A stretch of DNA of 64,000 bases from Methylobacterium iners. Its GTDB lineage: Bacteria > Pseudomonadota > Alphaproteobacteria > Rhizobiales > Beijerinckiaceae. The position numbers and the translations under genes were made by a program. Shown here piece after piece: positions 17,531 to 25,964 of the stretch. The stretch spans positions 1 through 64,000 of the forward strand of contig NZ_BPQP01000009.1 in the NCBI RefSeq assembly GCF_022179305.1. The letters are read 5' to 3'. The notes beneath the pieces were generated by a model, which searched no databases, was not told where the DNA came from, and saw only the letters and a program-made list of their open reading frames with translations. Every line of letters begins with the position of its first letter. Positions within the stretch are counted from its first letter, which is position 1.

Positions 17531-19009
17531 TCAGCGCAGCTCCTCGTGCCAGGTGCGGCCATCACGCTCGATCAACGCGATCGCCGCCGTCGGCCCCCAA
17601 CTGCCCGATGGGTAGGCCCTCGGCGCCTCGGGGCGGTCGGCCCAGGCCTTCAGCAGCGAATCGGCCCAGGCCCAGGCGACCTCGACCTCGTCGCGGCGCA
17701 TGAACAGGGTGGCGTTGCCGCGCACCACGTCCATCAAGAGGCGCTCGTAGGCGTCCGGGTAGCGCTGCTTGAAGGTCTCCTCGAAGGAGATGTCGAGGTT
17801 TGTCGGCCGCAGGCGCATGCCGCCCGGGCCCGGGTCCTTCGTCATCACTTCGAGCTTCATGCCCTCCTCCGGCTGCAGCCGGATGACGAGGCGGTTCGGC
17901 TCGCGCCCGAAGGATTCGGCGGGGAAGATCGAGAAGGGCGAGGCCCGGAACTGCACCACGATCTCGGAGAGCTTCTGGGGCAGTCGCTTGCCGGTGCGAA
18001 GGTAGAACGGCACGCCGGCCCAGCGCCAGGACTGCACTTCGAGCTTGAGCGCCACGAAGGTCTCGGTGCGGCTGTCGGTGCTGCCGCCGAGGTCTGTGCG
18101 GTAGCTCGCGACGGACTTCCCGTCGATGGCGCCTGCCGCGTATTGGCCCCGCACCGTGACGGTCTGGACGTCGTTCGGTGTGATGGGTTTGAGGGCGCGC
18201 AGCACCTTCAGCTTCTCGTCGCGCACGGAGTTCGCGTCGAGCGAGAGCGGGCTCTCCATCGCCATGAGGCAGAGCAGCTGGAGCATGTGGTTCTGGACCA
18301 TGTCCCGCAGCGCGCCGGAGGTGTCGTAGTAGCCGGCCCGGCCCTCGACGCCGACGGTCTCGCCCACCGTGATCTGGACGTGGTCGATGACGTCAGCCGT
18401 CCAGAGACGCTCGAAGATCGTGTTGGCGAAGCGCAGCGCCAGGAGGTTCTGTACGGTCTCCTTGCCGAGGTAGTGATCGATCCGGAAGATCTGCTCCTCG
18501 GGGAAGACCTCGCCCACCGCATCGTTGATGGCGCGGGCCGATTTCAGATCCTTGCCGATCGGCTTCTCCAGCACGACGCGCGACTTCTCGCCGATCAGCC
18601 CGTGGGCCGAGAGGTTCCGGCAGATCGCGCCGTAGAGGTCGGGTGAGGTCGCGAGGTAGTAGGGCCGGACCTGATCGGGCCGCTCGGCGAGCTTGGCCGC
18701 CAAGTCCTCCCAGCCCTCCTCGCCGGCTCCGTCGACGGCGACGTAGTCGAGATGCTCCAGGAAGGCGGCGAGCTTGCCCTCGTCGATGTCGGAGGCCGCC
18801 ACGAAGCGCCTGACGGAATCCCTGGCCCGCTCGCGGAACGCCTCGACGCTGAGCTCGGAGCGCGAGGCGCCGATGATCCGGCTGGTCCCCGGGATCTGGC
18901 CGTCCCTGAAGCGGTGATAGAGAGCGGGAAGCAGCTTGCGGGTCGTCAGGTCTCCGGTCGCGCCGAAGACGACGCAATCGAATGAGGCGACGGGGATGAT
19001 CGTGGCCAA
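17531..19009 (-). CDS. zwf: Glucose-6-phosphate 1-dehydrogenase
   Basis: 492 residues. The Rossmann motif VFGATGDLTTRKL opens the protein, the substrate site contains RIDHYLGKE, and the Lys/His pair of the active site is intact. It oxidises glucose 6-phosphate to 6-phosphogluconolactone with reduction of NADP or NAD, feeding the Entner-Doudoroff and pentose phosphate routes. No pgl, edd or gnd gene is adjacent. The ATG is preceded by GGGGGG-rich sequence (GGGAGCC...GGGGG) consistent with a ribosome site. Confidence 0.95.
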   Translation of the reverse strand: MATIIPVASFDCVVFGATGDLTTRKLLPALYHRFRDGQIPGTSRIIGASRSELSVEAFRERARDSVRRFVAASDIDEGKLAAFLEHLDYVAVDGAGEEGWEDLAAKLAERPDQVRPYYLATSPDLYGAICRNLSAHGLIGEKSRVVLEKPIGKDLKSARAINDAVGEVFPEEQIFRIDHYLGKETVQNLLALRFANTIFERLWTADVIDHVQITVGETVGVEGRAGYYDTSGALRDMVQNHMLQLLCLMAMESPLSLDANSVRDEKLKVLRALKPITPNDVQTVTVRGQYAAGAIDGKSVASYRTDLGGSTDSRTETFVALKLEVQSWRWAGVPFYLRTGKRLPQKLSEIVVQFRASPFSIFPAESFGREPNRLVIRLQPEEGMKLEVMTKDPGPGGMRLRPTNLDISFEETFKQRYPDAYERLLMDVVRGNATLFMRRDEVEVAWAWADSLLKAWADRPEAPRAYPSGSWGPTAAIALIERDGRTWHEELR

Positions 19010-19504
19010 GGGGGGCTCCCGGTTCTCTGAACGGACGACGGACCGGTGATCCGGCCCCGGCGGCCTGCGGCCGACTTAGGGCGATTGCAAAAGCTTCGCC
19101 AGCGGCCGGCTGACCGGCCTCAAGTGAGCCGTCGATGCGTGGCAGGCGCGGTGGCGAAGGGCATGCTCAGTGGATTGCGGCGCCCTCGAGCGATTGAGGG
19201 CGCACAGGTCGGAACAAAAGCGATGGACCAAGCTTGACCATGGGAACGTGGACGCTTTGCGCGCCTGCTGCTGGTCGGTGCCGTCCTAAATGCTTATCGT
19301 GAAAACCTTTCCGCCAGCGATCCGATCCGAGATCGATCCCGTGCTTGCTGGCGTCGCGACGGGTCTGGCCCTGCTTTTCCCGGTCGAGAGCAGAGGCGAC
19401 GACATCGCCATTCGCAAAGGCGCATCGGCCGAACGGCGCCTCATGGATGAGGCCTCGCCCGACGAGGCTGGCGTTCCGTAAGCCTGTCTGCTCGCCTCGC
19501 GCCG
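19010..19504. other. Intergenic stretch without recognisable feature
   Basis: 495 bases between zwf and the cobalamin-protein gene. The only open frames (about 60-115 codons) lack ribosome sites and protein-like composition. Mean base composition is lower in GC than the flanking genes. No tRNA, hairpin terminator or repeat was found by eye. Confidence 0.5.
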
Positions 19505-20401
19505 TTAGGGCGTGGCAGGGCGGCCTTTTCCCGTATTCAGGTCAACGAGCATCTGAGCGAGCAGAACGGCCGTTGGCGCATCGATCGCGGAGGCATCCGC
19601 TCCGACCTGTCGCACAAGATCGGGGTTCTCCAGGAACACCGGTCCGCCGACCATCACGCCGATCGCCCTGTTGCGCGAGGCATGGCGGACGGATGTGATC
19701 GCCTCGGAGAGGGATGCGATCCGCGACGAGCAACTCAGCGTCAGCCCGACCACGCCGAACCACTCCCGCTCGACGAGATCGGCGATCTGCCGGGGATCCG
19801 AGGCAAGGCCGCTCGCCACCTGCCAGCCCGCCGAACGCAGGAACTGCTCGACGACGGCCACCCCGAACGTGTGCTGCTCGCCAGGGGCACCCATCAACAG
19901 AATGCGACGGTTGTCCCCCGACAGCGGTACGCCCCCGCCCGCATGGAACATCGACAAGAGCGCCTGGAGCCGCGCGACGCCCGTGGTCACCTCGATGAAA
20001 TCGCACAAGTCCTCGTCCCAGAGGCGTCCAAGCAGCGCCGCGGCGGGCGCGAGCAGGTCCAGGAAGAGGGCGTCGGCGGAGTATCCCTTCGACAACAGAT
20101 CCGTGAAGTAGGTGAACAACGTGGGCGCGTCCTGCGCGAGCACCACGTTGGTGAATTCCGCGACGAGGGCGACGTCCGCCTTCGGGCACGGCTTTTCCGC
20201 CTCCAGCGCGAAGGCCGGATGCAGGAGCATGAGCCGAGGCAGGATGTCGGTCTGAATGACCTCGCTGAGGGCGAGTTGGCGCTCCCGGGCCTCCTGAGCC
20301 GCCCGTTTGCTCGCGTAGGACCTGCGGCTCGCTGCGGCCTGCGGGTTCTCGCTTGCCAAGCCTTCGGACCACAAGGCGTCCGACAGAGCATGGTTGTGCA
20401 T
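19505..20401 (-). CDS. PpaA/AerR-like cobalamin-binding regulator
   Basis: 298 residues. The central helical module (LLAPAAALLGRLWDEDLCDFIEV is the characteristic region, about residues 118-140) plus a C-terminal B12-binding Rossmann domain match the PpaA/AerR antirepressor family of purple bacteria. The cobalamin-ligand motif is GEQHTFG (E-x-H-x-x-G in place of D-x-H-x-x-G), retaining the His. There is no DNA-binding domain, so it should act through a partner such as PpsR/CrtJ, tuning photosynthesis genes in response to light or redox. The partner is not in this window. A strong GGGGAGAGG ribosome site precedes the ATG. Confidence 0.75.
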   Translation of the reverse strand: MHNHALSDALWSEGLASENPQAAASRRSYASKRAAQEARERQLALSEVIQTDILPRLMLLHPAFALEAEKPCPKADVALVAEFTNVVLAQDAPTLFTYFTDLLSKGYSADALFLDLLAPAAALLGRLWDEDLCDFIEVTTGVARLQALLSMFHAGGGVPLSGDNRRILLMGAPGEQHTFGVAVVEQFLRSAGWQVASGLASDPRQIADLVEREWFGVVGLTLSCSSRIASLSEAITSVRHASRNRAIGVMVGGPVFLENPDLVRQVGADASAIDAPTAVLLAQMLVDLNTGKGRPATP

Positions 20402-20740
20402 AGCCCTCTCCCCACGATCCCATTTTTGTTATGCGTCGACGCCGCGGCAGGGCCGCGACGCGAGAGGGCGTGCGGTTATGAGAGCGTCCCGAGCGATAAA
20501 TGTAAACCCCGCCTCGCTGGAGGGGCTCGATGCAGGCCCCTGCTGCGAGAGGGGCGCGGCCTGATCCGGGATCGGAGTTTTTCCAAGGGGCGCGCTTCTG
20601 TGTGGGGCCATATCCGTGCCGCCCGCCCGTTGTTCGAGTTAATCACGCCAAGCCGGCGCATCTGTGGTAAGCCGGGAGCCAGGCGAAGGCGCAGACGCCC
20701 AGCATCGAGCAAGTGTTGAGGAAAGAGATCTCTGTGCGTC
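20402..20740. other. Divergent intergenic region, no defined site
   Basis: 339 bases between the cobalamin-binding gene and the small orphan gene, presumably carrying both promoters. No TGT-N12-ACA PpsR-type box was found. Several short GC-rich complementary stretches occur around 20507-20560, but none makes a convincing terminator or riboswitch. Confidence 0.45.
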
Positions 20741-21058
20741 TTGACGGCTCCAAGAAATGCTCCGGCTTTGAGTGAGAGCAGCCCACTTCAGCGTGCGCAA
20801 CCCTGGGGGATCAGGGAAGGGGCGGACTGCTTCGTCATTGAGGACGCTATCGGGTTTCCCGTCGGCTACATCTATTTCGTCGAGGAGGAACAAAGGCGGG
20901 CCGAGACAGGACAGATGTCGCGGCGTCAAGCATTGGAGGCGGCGAAGAGGACTGTGGCCCTTCAAGCGGCCAGGGCGGCCGTGAGCGACTTCGAGAAGAA
21001 GCTGAAGGCGGAGGCGGACCAACCCACACGAAAACGGGTTCCTCGGGAATTCAACTGA
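20741..21058 (+). CDS. Small hypothetical protein with coiled C-terminus
   Basis: 105 residues, no signal or membrane segment; it was not recognised. A compact N-terminal half (DCFVIEDAIGFPVGYIYF) is followed by a charged helical tail, probably coiled coil (about 50-95), ending in basic residues. The start is odd: this frame offers only TTG at 20741 or 20768, while the best ribosome site (AGGAAAGAG, 20720-20728) is ideally spaced for a GTG at 20734 in another frame that stops after 13 codons. Either a leader peptide, a weak TTG start or a frameshift explains this. Confidence 0.5.
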   Translation: MTAPRNAPALSESSPLQRAQPWGIREGADCFVIEDAIGFPVGYIYFVEEEQRRAETGQMSRRQALEAAKRTVALQAARAAVSDFEKKLKAEADQPTRKRVPREFN

Positions 21059-21206
21059 TCGTCGACGCGCCGGATCTCAGCACGCCATCCTTGGACATCG
21101 GATAATGTGACGCAACCTCGCGGCGGCCTGCACGAGCCGCTACGAAGTGGTCGGTCGGAAGCGCCGTGCTCGTCATGCCGACGCCGCAGACGCGGCGCAG
21201 ACGCAC

Positions 21207-22043
21207 CTACGTCGCCATCGATCGCTTGAACGCCTCCGCGTAATCCGGGTGCCAGCGGGACAGGGCGGGCCGGTTCTCGATAATGTCGCCGGCGGCCCAG
21301 GCGATGCGGCGCTCGTCCTGCCCGCGGGTGGTCTCGTTGTCGGGGCAGAGGATGTAGAAGTCGCCGGCGGCCAGCCCGTCCAGCAGGAAGGCCACGGTCT
21401 CCTCCGGCGTCCAGGCGCCGTCCGGCTTCTCCGTGACGCCGCGGGCCTTGGTGAGTCCGGTATAGACGAAGCCGGGGATGAGCAGGTGCGCGCTCGTGCG
21501 GCAGCCCTCGAGGCTTCTCAGCTCGTGGGCGAGCGCCTCGGTGACGACCTTCACGCCCGCCTTCGAGACGTTGTAGGGCGTGTTGCCCGGCGGCGTGGTG
21601 ATGCCCTGCTTCGAGCCCGTGACGACGATGGCGCCGGGCTCTCGCCCGGCGATCATGCCGGGCGCGAAGGCCTGGAGGCCGTTGATCACGCCCCAGAGAT
21701 TGGTGTCGAGGATGCGCGCCCAGGTCTCCGCGTCCGAGAACAGGCGGCCGCCGGCCTCGATGCCGGCGTTCAGCATGACGAGGGCGGGCGGCCTCTCGGC
21801 GGAGGCCGCCGCGCACAGGGCCTCGAGGTCGGCGCGCCGTCCCACGTCGAGCGCAAAGGCACGCGCCGGCGCGGGGCCGGCCGCATTCACCGCCGCCGTC
21901 GCGGCCTCCAGCCCTTCGCCGGGCAGGTCCGCCAGCCAGACGGCCATGCCCTCCCTCGCCAAGCGCTCGGCCGCGGCGCGCCCGATTCCGCTCGCTGCCC
22001 CCGTCACGACGGCCGTGCGGCCGGCCTGGATCGCTGGGTGCAT
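21207..22043 (-). CDS. Short-chain dehydrogenase/reductase
   Basis: 278 residues, classical SDR. Cofactor motif TGAASGIG, structural NAG, catalytic Ser in VVTGSKQG and the YNVSK active site are all intact. An Asp at the end of the second strand (WLADLPG) favours NAD over NADP. The substrate is unknown. The C-terminal region (residues about 215-278) is longer than minimal SDRs and rich in Trp and Asp. The gene stands alone, divergent from the L,D-transpeptidase gene by about 130 bases. Confidence 0.9.
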   Translation of the reverse strand: MHPAIQAGRTAVVTGAASGIGRAAAERLAREGMAVWLADLPGEGLEAATAAVNAAGPAPARAFALDVGRRADLEALCAAASAERPPALVMLNAGIEAGGRLFSDAETWARILDTNLWGVINGLQAFAPGMIAGREPGAIVVTGSKQGITTPPGNTPYNVSKAGVKVVTEALAHELRSLEGCRTSAHLLIPGFVYTGLTKARGVTEKPDGAWTPEETVAFLLDGLAAGDFYILCPDNETTRGQDERRIAWAAGDIIENRPALSRWHPDYAEAFKRSMAT

Positions 22044-22175
22044 GACGTCCTCCTCGTGCTGTCCGTGCCGTGAGAGCTAGGGCGCTGGCCCGGCATGGTC
22101 AGCGCGGCGATGGACAGCGTTTGGTAACCATCCCCGCGCATCCTGCCGGCCGATCCGCCAACGAGGCTCGAAGCG

Positions 22176-23594
22176 ATGCCGCTGCGTCGTCCGTTTTCCC
22201 CGGCAGGCCTGCGCGCCGGCTCCTCCGCGCTCGCCCTCCTCCTGTGCCTGACGGGTGCGAGGGCCGAGGACGCGCCGGCCAAACCTGCTCCCGATGCGAC
22301 CGCCCCGGCCGAGGGGCAGGCCGCGGTGGAACCTCCGAAAAAATCCCGCGAGCTGCCGCCGTTGGTGGTGGCGCGCGTCTCGGCCGACCCGGTCCCGTCG
22401 CTCGGGCCCTCGACCTTCCTCGACACCCTGCGCATGGCCGAGCGCTACAAGGGCATCGCCGACGCGGGCGGCTGGGGGACGCTGGCTCCCGACCTCGTGA
22501 TCAAGCCCGGCGCCAAGCACGCCGCGGTCGCCGACCTGCGCAGGCACCTGATCCTGACCGGGGACCTCGCCGCCGACGCGCCGGTGTCCGACGTCCTCGA
22601 CGCGACCCTCGTCGCCGCCGTCAAACAGTTCCAGGCGCGGCACGGCCTGCCGGAGACCGGCCTCGTGGGGCGCCAGACCATCGCGGCTCTCAACGTGCCG
22701 GCCGCCACCCGCCAGCGCCAACTCGCGGCCTCGGCCGCGCGGCTGCTGGGCTCGAACTTCGCCTTCGGCGAGCGCTACGTCGTCTCGAACATCCCCTCCG
22801 CCACGGTCGAGGCGGTGGAGCGCGGCACGGTCGCCCGCCGCTACGTCGCGGTCGTCGGCAAGCCCGAGCGGGCGACGCCGATGATCGAGACCAGGATCAC
22901 CAACATCAACTTCAACCCGACCTGGACCGTGCCGGTGTCCCTCATCAAGAAGGACATCATCCCGCACATGCGGAAAGACCCAGGCTACCTCGCCAAGATG
23001 CATATCCGCATGCTCGACGCGAAGGGCGAGGAGGTGCAGCCCACCAGCATCGATTGGTCGACGGAGCGGGCGGTCAACTACACCCTGCGGCAGGACCCCG
23101 GTTTCGACAATTCCCTGGGCCAGGTCCGGATCGATATGCCGAACCGCCACGCGATCTACATGCACGACACGCCGTCGAAAGGACTCTTCACCCGCGACGT
23201 CCGCTTCCATTCCTCGGGCTGCGTGCGCGTGGCGAACGTGAAGGAATTCGTGGGCTGGCTGCTCGAAGGGACGCCCGGCCCGAACGCGCCGGGCTCGGTC
23301 TGGGGCCCAATCGAGATCGAGACCGGGATCGCCACGGGCGAGCGCCGGGACATCAAGCTCGCCAAGCCCGTGCCGGTCGCCTTCGTCTACCTCACCGGCT
23401 ACGCCACGCCGGACGGCCGCGCGCATTTTCGCGATGACATCTACGGGTTGGACAATCCTGCCGCCGAGGTCGCGACCACGGGCACCGTGGCGGCGCCGAA
23501 GGCCGAGGCTCCTGCCCCGAAGGCCTCGCATCTTCCGGCCAAGCCGACACCCGCCAAGCCGGCCCTCGCGGCCCCCCCGTCGCAGAAACCCTGA
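22176..23594 (+). CDS. L,D-transpeptidase (YkuD) with peptidoglycan-binding domain
   Basis: 472 residues. Signal peptide of about 30 residues ending ARA; a PG_binding_1 domain follows (about 110-175, KQFQARHGLPETGLVG), then the YkuD catalytic domain with His330 and the cluster HSSGCVR in which Cys349 is the nucleophile. The arrangement matches YcbB/LdtD-like enzymes that make 3-3 peptidoglycan cross-links. The C-terminus is a disordered Ala/Pro/Lys tail of about 50 residues. It precedes the secreted caspase gene by 78 bases in the same direction and may be co-transcribed with it. Confidence 0.9.
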   Translation: MPLRRPFSPAGLRAGSSALALLLCLTGARAEDAPAKPAPDATAPAEGQAAVEPPKKSRELPPLVVARVSADPVPSLGPSTFLDTLRMAERYKGIADAGGWGTLAPDLVIKPGAKHAAVADLRRHLILTGDLAADAPVSDVLDATLVAAVKQFQARHGLPETGLVGRQTIAALNVPAATRQRQLAASAARLLGSNFAFGERYVVSNIPSATVEAVERGTVARRYVAVVGKPERATPMIETRITNINFNPTWTVPVSLIKKDIIPHMRKDPGYLAKMHIRMLDAKGEEVQPTSIDWSTERAVNYTLRQDPGFDNSLGQVRIDMPNRHAIYMHDTPSKGLFTRDVRFHSSGCVRVANVKEFVGWLLEGTPGPNAPGSVWGPIEIETGIATGERRDIKLAKPVPVAFVYLTGYATPDGRAHFRDDIYGLDNPAAEVATTGTVAAPKAEAPAPKASHLPAKPTPAKPALAAPPSQKP

Positions 23595-23672
23595 TTCCGC
23601 CCTTCGATGGACGACGGGCCGTCAAGCGTGCTTAAGCTTGGCGACTCTCAGGACGGTCGGGTTCGTCGCGCG

Positions 23673-25457
23673 ATGGGTCGGAAATCAGGGCCTTTGCACG
23701 TGATCGCCGCTCTCGCGGTCTTGTGGCTCGCTGCCGGCGCGCCGGCGCAGGCCCGCCAGGTCGCTTTCGTCGCCGGCGTCAACGCCTACGACAATCTCGG
23801 CCCGGACCAGCAGCTCCGGAAGGCGGTCAACGATTCGCGCGCGGTCGCGGCGACCTTGCGGCAGATCGGCTTCGAGGTCTTCAGCGCCGACGGCGCGAAC
23901 CGCCACGGCTTCCTTCGGGTCTGGCAGCGCTTCCTCGATGCGATCAAGCCCGGCGACACGGCGGCCTTCTACTTCGCCGGGCACGGCTTCGAGATCAACG
24001 GGACTAACTACCTCCTGCCGCGCGACGTCGCCCGGGCCTCGGACGGCGAGGCCGCGCTCCGGGGCAGCGCGCTGCGGGTCGGGGAACTTCTCGACGCGCT
24101 CAAGGAGCAGCAGCCGCAGGTCTCGATCTTTATCATCGACGCCTGCCGCAACAATCCCTTCGCGGGCGGCACCCGGGCGGTCGGCGGCAGCCGCGGCCTC
24201 AAGCGCGAGGAGCCGCCGAACGGCACCCTGCTCATGATGTCGGCCGGGACGGGCCAGGAGGCCCTCGACGTCCTCTCGGCGGCCGACACCGATGCCAACT
24301 CGGTCTATACCCGCACCCTGATCCCGCTCCTGCGCCAGCCCGGGCTCGAGATCACGGACCTCGCCAAGCGCGTGCGCAGCGAAGTCGAGACGCTCGCCGC
24401 CACGGTGCAGCACCGCCAGCGCCCCTCCTTCTACCACGAGCTCTCCGGCGACTTTTACCTGATGCCAGCCTCAAGCGCGCCGCCACCTGTCGCGTCGATG
24501 GAGGTGCCGGCGGGAGCGGCGCAGGCGACGGCCGCTCCGGAGGCGATCCGTCCGGACGGGAAACTCGCGGCTCTCCCGGTGCCTGCGAGCCGCAACGAGG
24601 CCGCCGCGCAGGCAGCCCCGGCGCCACGCCCCGAGGCACCGTTGCAGGCCGCGGCCGTCGCCACGAGCCTGCCCCAGGCCGGCTGGGTCGCCCGGGCGGA
24701 GCCCCCACGCGGGGCGGAGGCGGGCGCTCCGGCGCGGTCGGCGCCGTTCAAGGATTGCGCCGAGTGCCCCGAGATGGTGACGGTGCCGGCGGGCCGCTAC
24801 TTGATGGGCCCGGCGGCTGACGAGGGCGCGAGCCCCGCGGAAGCGTCGCGCCGGGCGGTGACGTTCGCCCAGCCCTTCGCGGTCGGCCGCTTCGCCGTCT
24901 CGCAGGGCGAGTGGTCCGCCTGCGTCGCCGGCGGCGGCTGCCAGCCTCGCGCCGAAGGCTGGCTGAGTCGCCGCCTTCCCGTGGTCGACGTCTCCGACGA
25001 CGACGCCAAGGCCTATGTCGCCTGGCTCGCCCGGACCACGGGCCAGCCCTACCGGCTGCTCACCGAGGCAGAGCGGGACTATGTCGGCCGCGCCGGCGCG
25101 ACCGTGTCGTTCGGTTGGGGCGGCGCGATCTCGCTCGCCCCGGACAACGACGGTGCCGCTGCCTATGCGAGCGCCGGCAAGGTCGAGCTCGCCCGCCCCA
25201 AGTCCCCGCCCGTCGACGGCTACCCGCCGAACCCGTGGGGGCGCCCCCAGGTCCCCGGCAACGTCTCGGAACAGGTCGAGGATTGCTTGCGCCCGAGCCA
25301 TGACGACGCCTCCGCCAGCGCCCGGCTCGGCTTGCCCTGCGAGCGGCGCGTGCTGCGCGGTGGCTCCTGGTTCGACCTGCCGCAGCGCCTCCGCGCGGCC
25401 AGCCGCGACCCCGCGGCGCCCGGCACGATCGGATTTCGCGTCGCCCGTGGACTTTAG
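23673..25457 (+). CDS. Exported caspase-like peptidase fused to FGE-sulfatase domain
   Basis: 594 residues. The ATG at 23673 is chosen because it gives a normal signal peptide ending AQA at residue 27; the earlier ATG at 23607 would bury it. The p20 caspase domain (about 28-265) carries the catalytic dyad His104 (FAGHG) and Cys158 (IIDACRNN). An Ala/Pro-rich linker (about 270-360) leads to a formylglycine-generating-enzyme-like domain ending in RVLRGGSWFD and GFRVARG. Such FGE modules in bacteria often serve as binding or regulatory domains. Periplasmic location is inferred from the signal. The natural substrate is unknown. Confidence 0.85.
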   Translation: MGRKSGPLHVIAALAVLWLAAGAPAQARQVAFVAGVNAYDNLGPDQQLRKAVNDSRAVAATLRQIGFEVFSADGANRHGFLRVWQRFLDAIKPGDTAAFYFAGHGFEINGTNYLLPRDVARASDGEAALRGSALRVGELLDALKEQQPQVSIFIIDACRNNPFAGGTRAVGGSRGLKREEPPNGTLLMMSAGTGQEALDVLSAADTDANSVYTRTLIPLLRQPGLEITDLAKRVRSEVETLAATVQHRQRPSFYHELSGDFYLMPASSAPPPVASMEVPAGAAQATAAPEAIRPDGKLAALPVPASRNEAAAQAAPAPRPEAPLQAAAVATSLPQAGWVARAEPPRGAEAGAPARSAPFKDCAECPEMVTVPAGRYLMGPAADEGASPAEASRRAVTFAQPFAVGRFAVSQGEWSACVAGGGCQPRAEGWLSRRLPVVDVSDDDAKAYVAWLARTTGQPYRLLTEAERDYVGRAGATVSFGWGGAISLAPDNDGAAAYASAGKVELARPKSPPVDGYPPNPWGRPQVPGNVSEQVEDCLRPSHDDASASARLGLPCERRVLRGGSWFDLPQRLRAASRDPAAPGTIGFRVARGL

Positions 25458-25538
25458 AAGCCGGCGACGCCCTCCCACACCGCCTGAGCGGCTGAAGCGC
25501 CTTCCGGGCCTGAGGCCGGGCGCCTCTCGCGATGGCCC

Positions 25539-25895
25539 TCAGGAATCCAGCGTGTCGCCGTCCTCGTCGATGTCGAGCAGGAAGACGATGTCGGCCTCAT
25601 CCTCCTCGTCGTCCTCGTCCGGCTCCTCGGCGCTCTTGGCGTGGGTCGCGTCGACCTTGAAGGGCTCGTCCTCGTCCGCGTCGTCCTCGGCGAGCGCGTC
25701 CTCGAAGATCTCCGTCTCCTCCTCGGTCGCAGGGCGGACCTTGAGCTCGGAGGTGCCGTTCCAGAGCGGGCGGCCCTCGCTCTTCATCACCTGGATGTCC
25801 TCCTTGAACCCGTCGCAGGTGAAGAGGTCCCGGGCGACCGCCTCGGTGCCGTTGATGACGGCGACGGCGACGCCGTCGATCTCGAGAGTGAACAT
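25539..25895 (-). CDS. Acidic hypothetical protein
   Basis: 118 residues starting MFTLEIDGVAVAVING. The N-terminal 65 residues are globular with alternating strands; the rest is extremely acidic with runs of Asp and Glu (for example DEDDEEDEAD) before a short hydrophobic IVFLLDID. No signal or membrane segment. It is not a family I recognise. The start at 25895 was preferred to 25961 because upstream codons have shadow-like composition. It sits 69 bases downstream of the hydrolase gene on the same strand. Confidence 0.6.
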   Translation of the reverse strand: MFTLEIDGVAVAVINGTEAVARDLFTCDGFKEDIQVMKSEGRPLWNGTSELKVRPATEEETEIFEDALAEDDADEDEPFKVDATHAKSAEEPDEDDEEDEADIVFLLDIDEDGDTLDS

Positions 25896-25964
25896 CGGCG
25901 CGAATCCCTGAGCGGTCCCGAGGCCCGTGTACGGGCGAACGCGGCGCGCGCCAACCCGCAAGCT

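Noticed and set aside
20402-20740. PpsR/CrtJ operator near the PpaA/AerR-like gene
   Set aside because: All TGT occurrences were checked for ACA at 12 bases; none fits.
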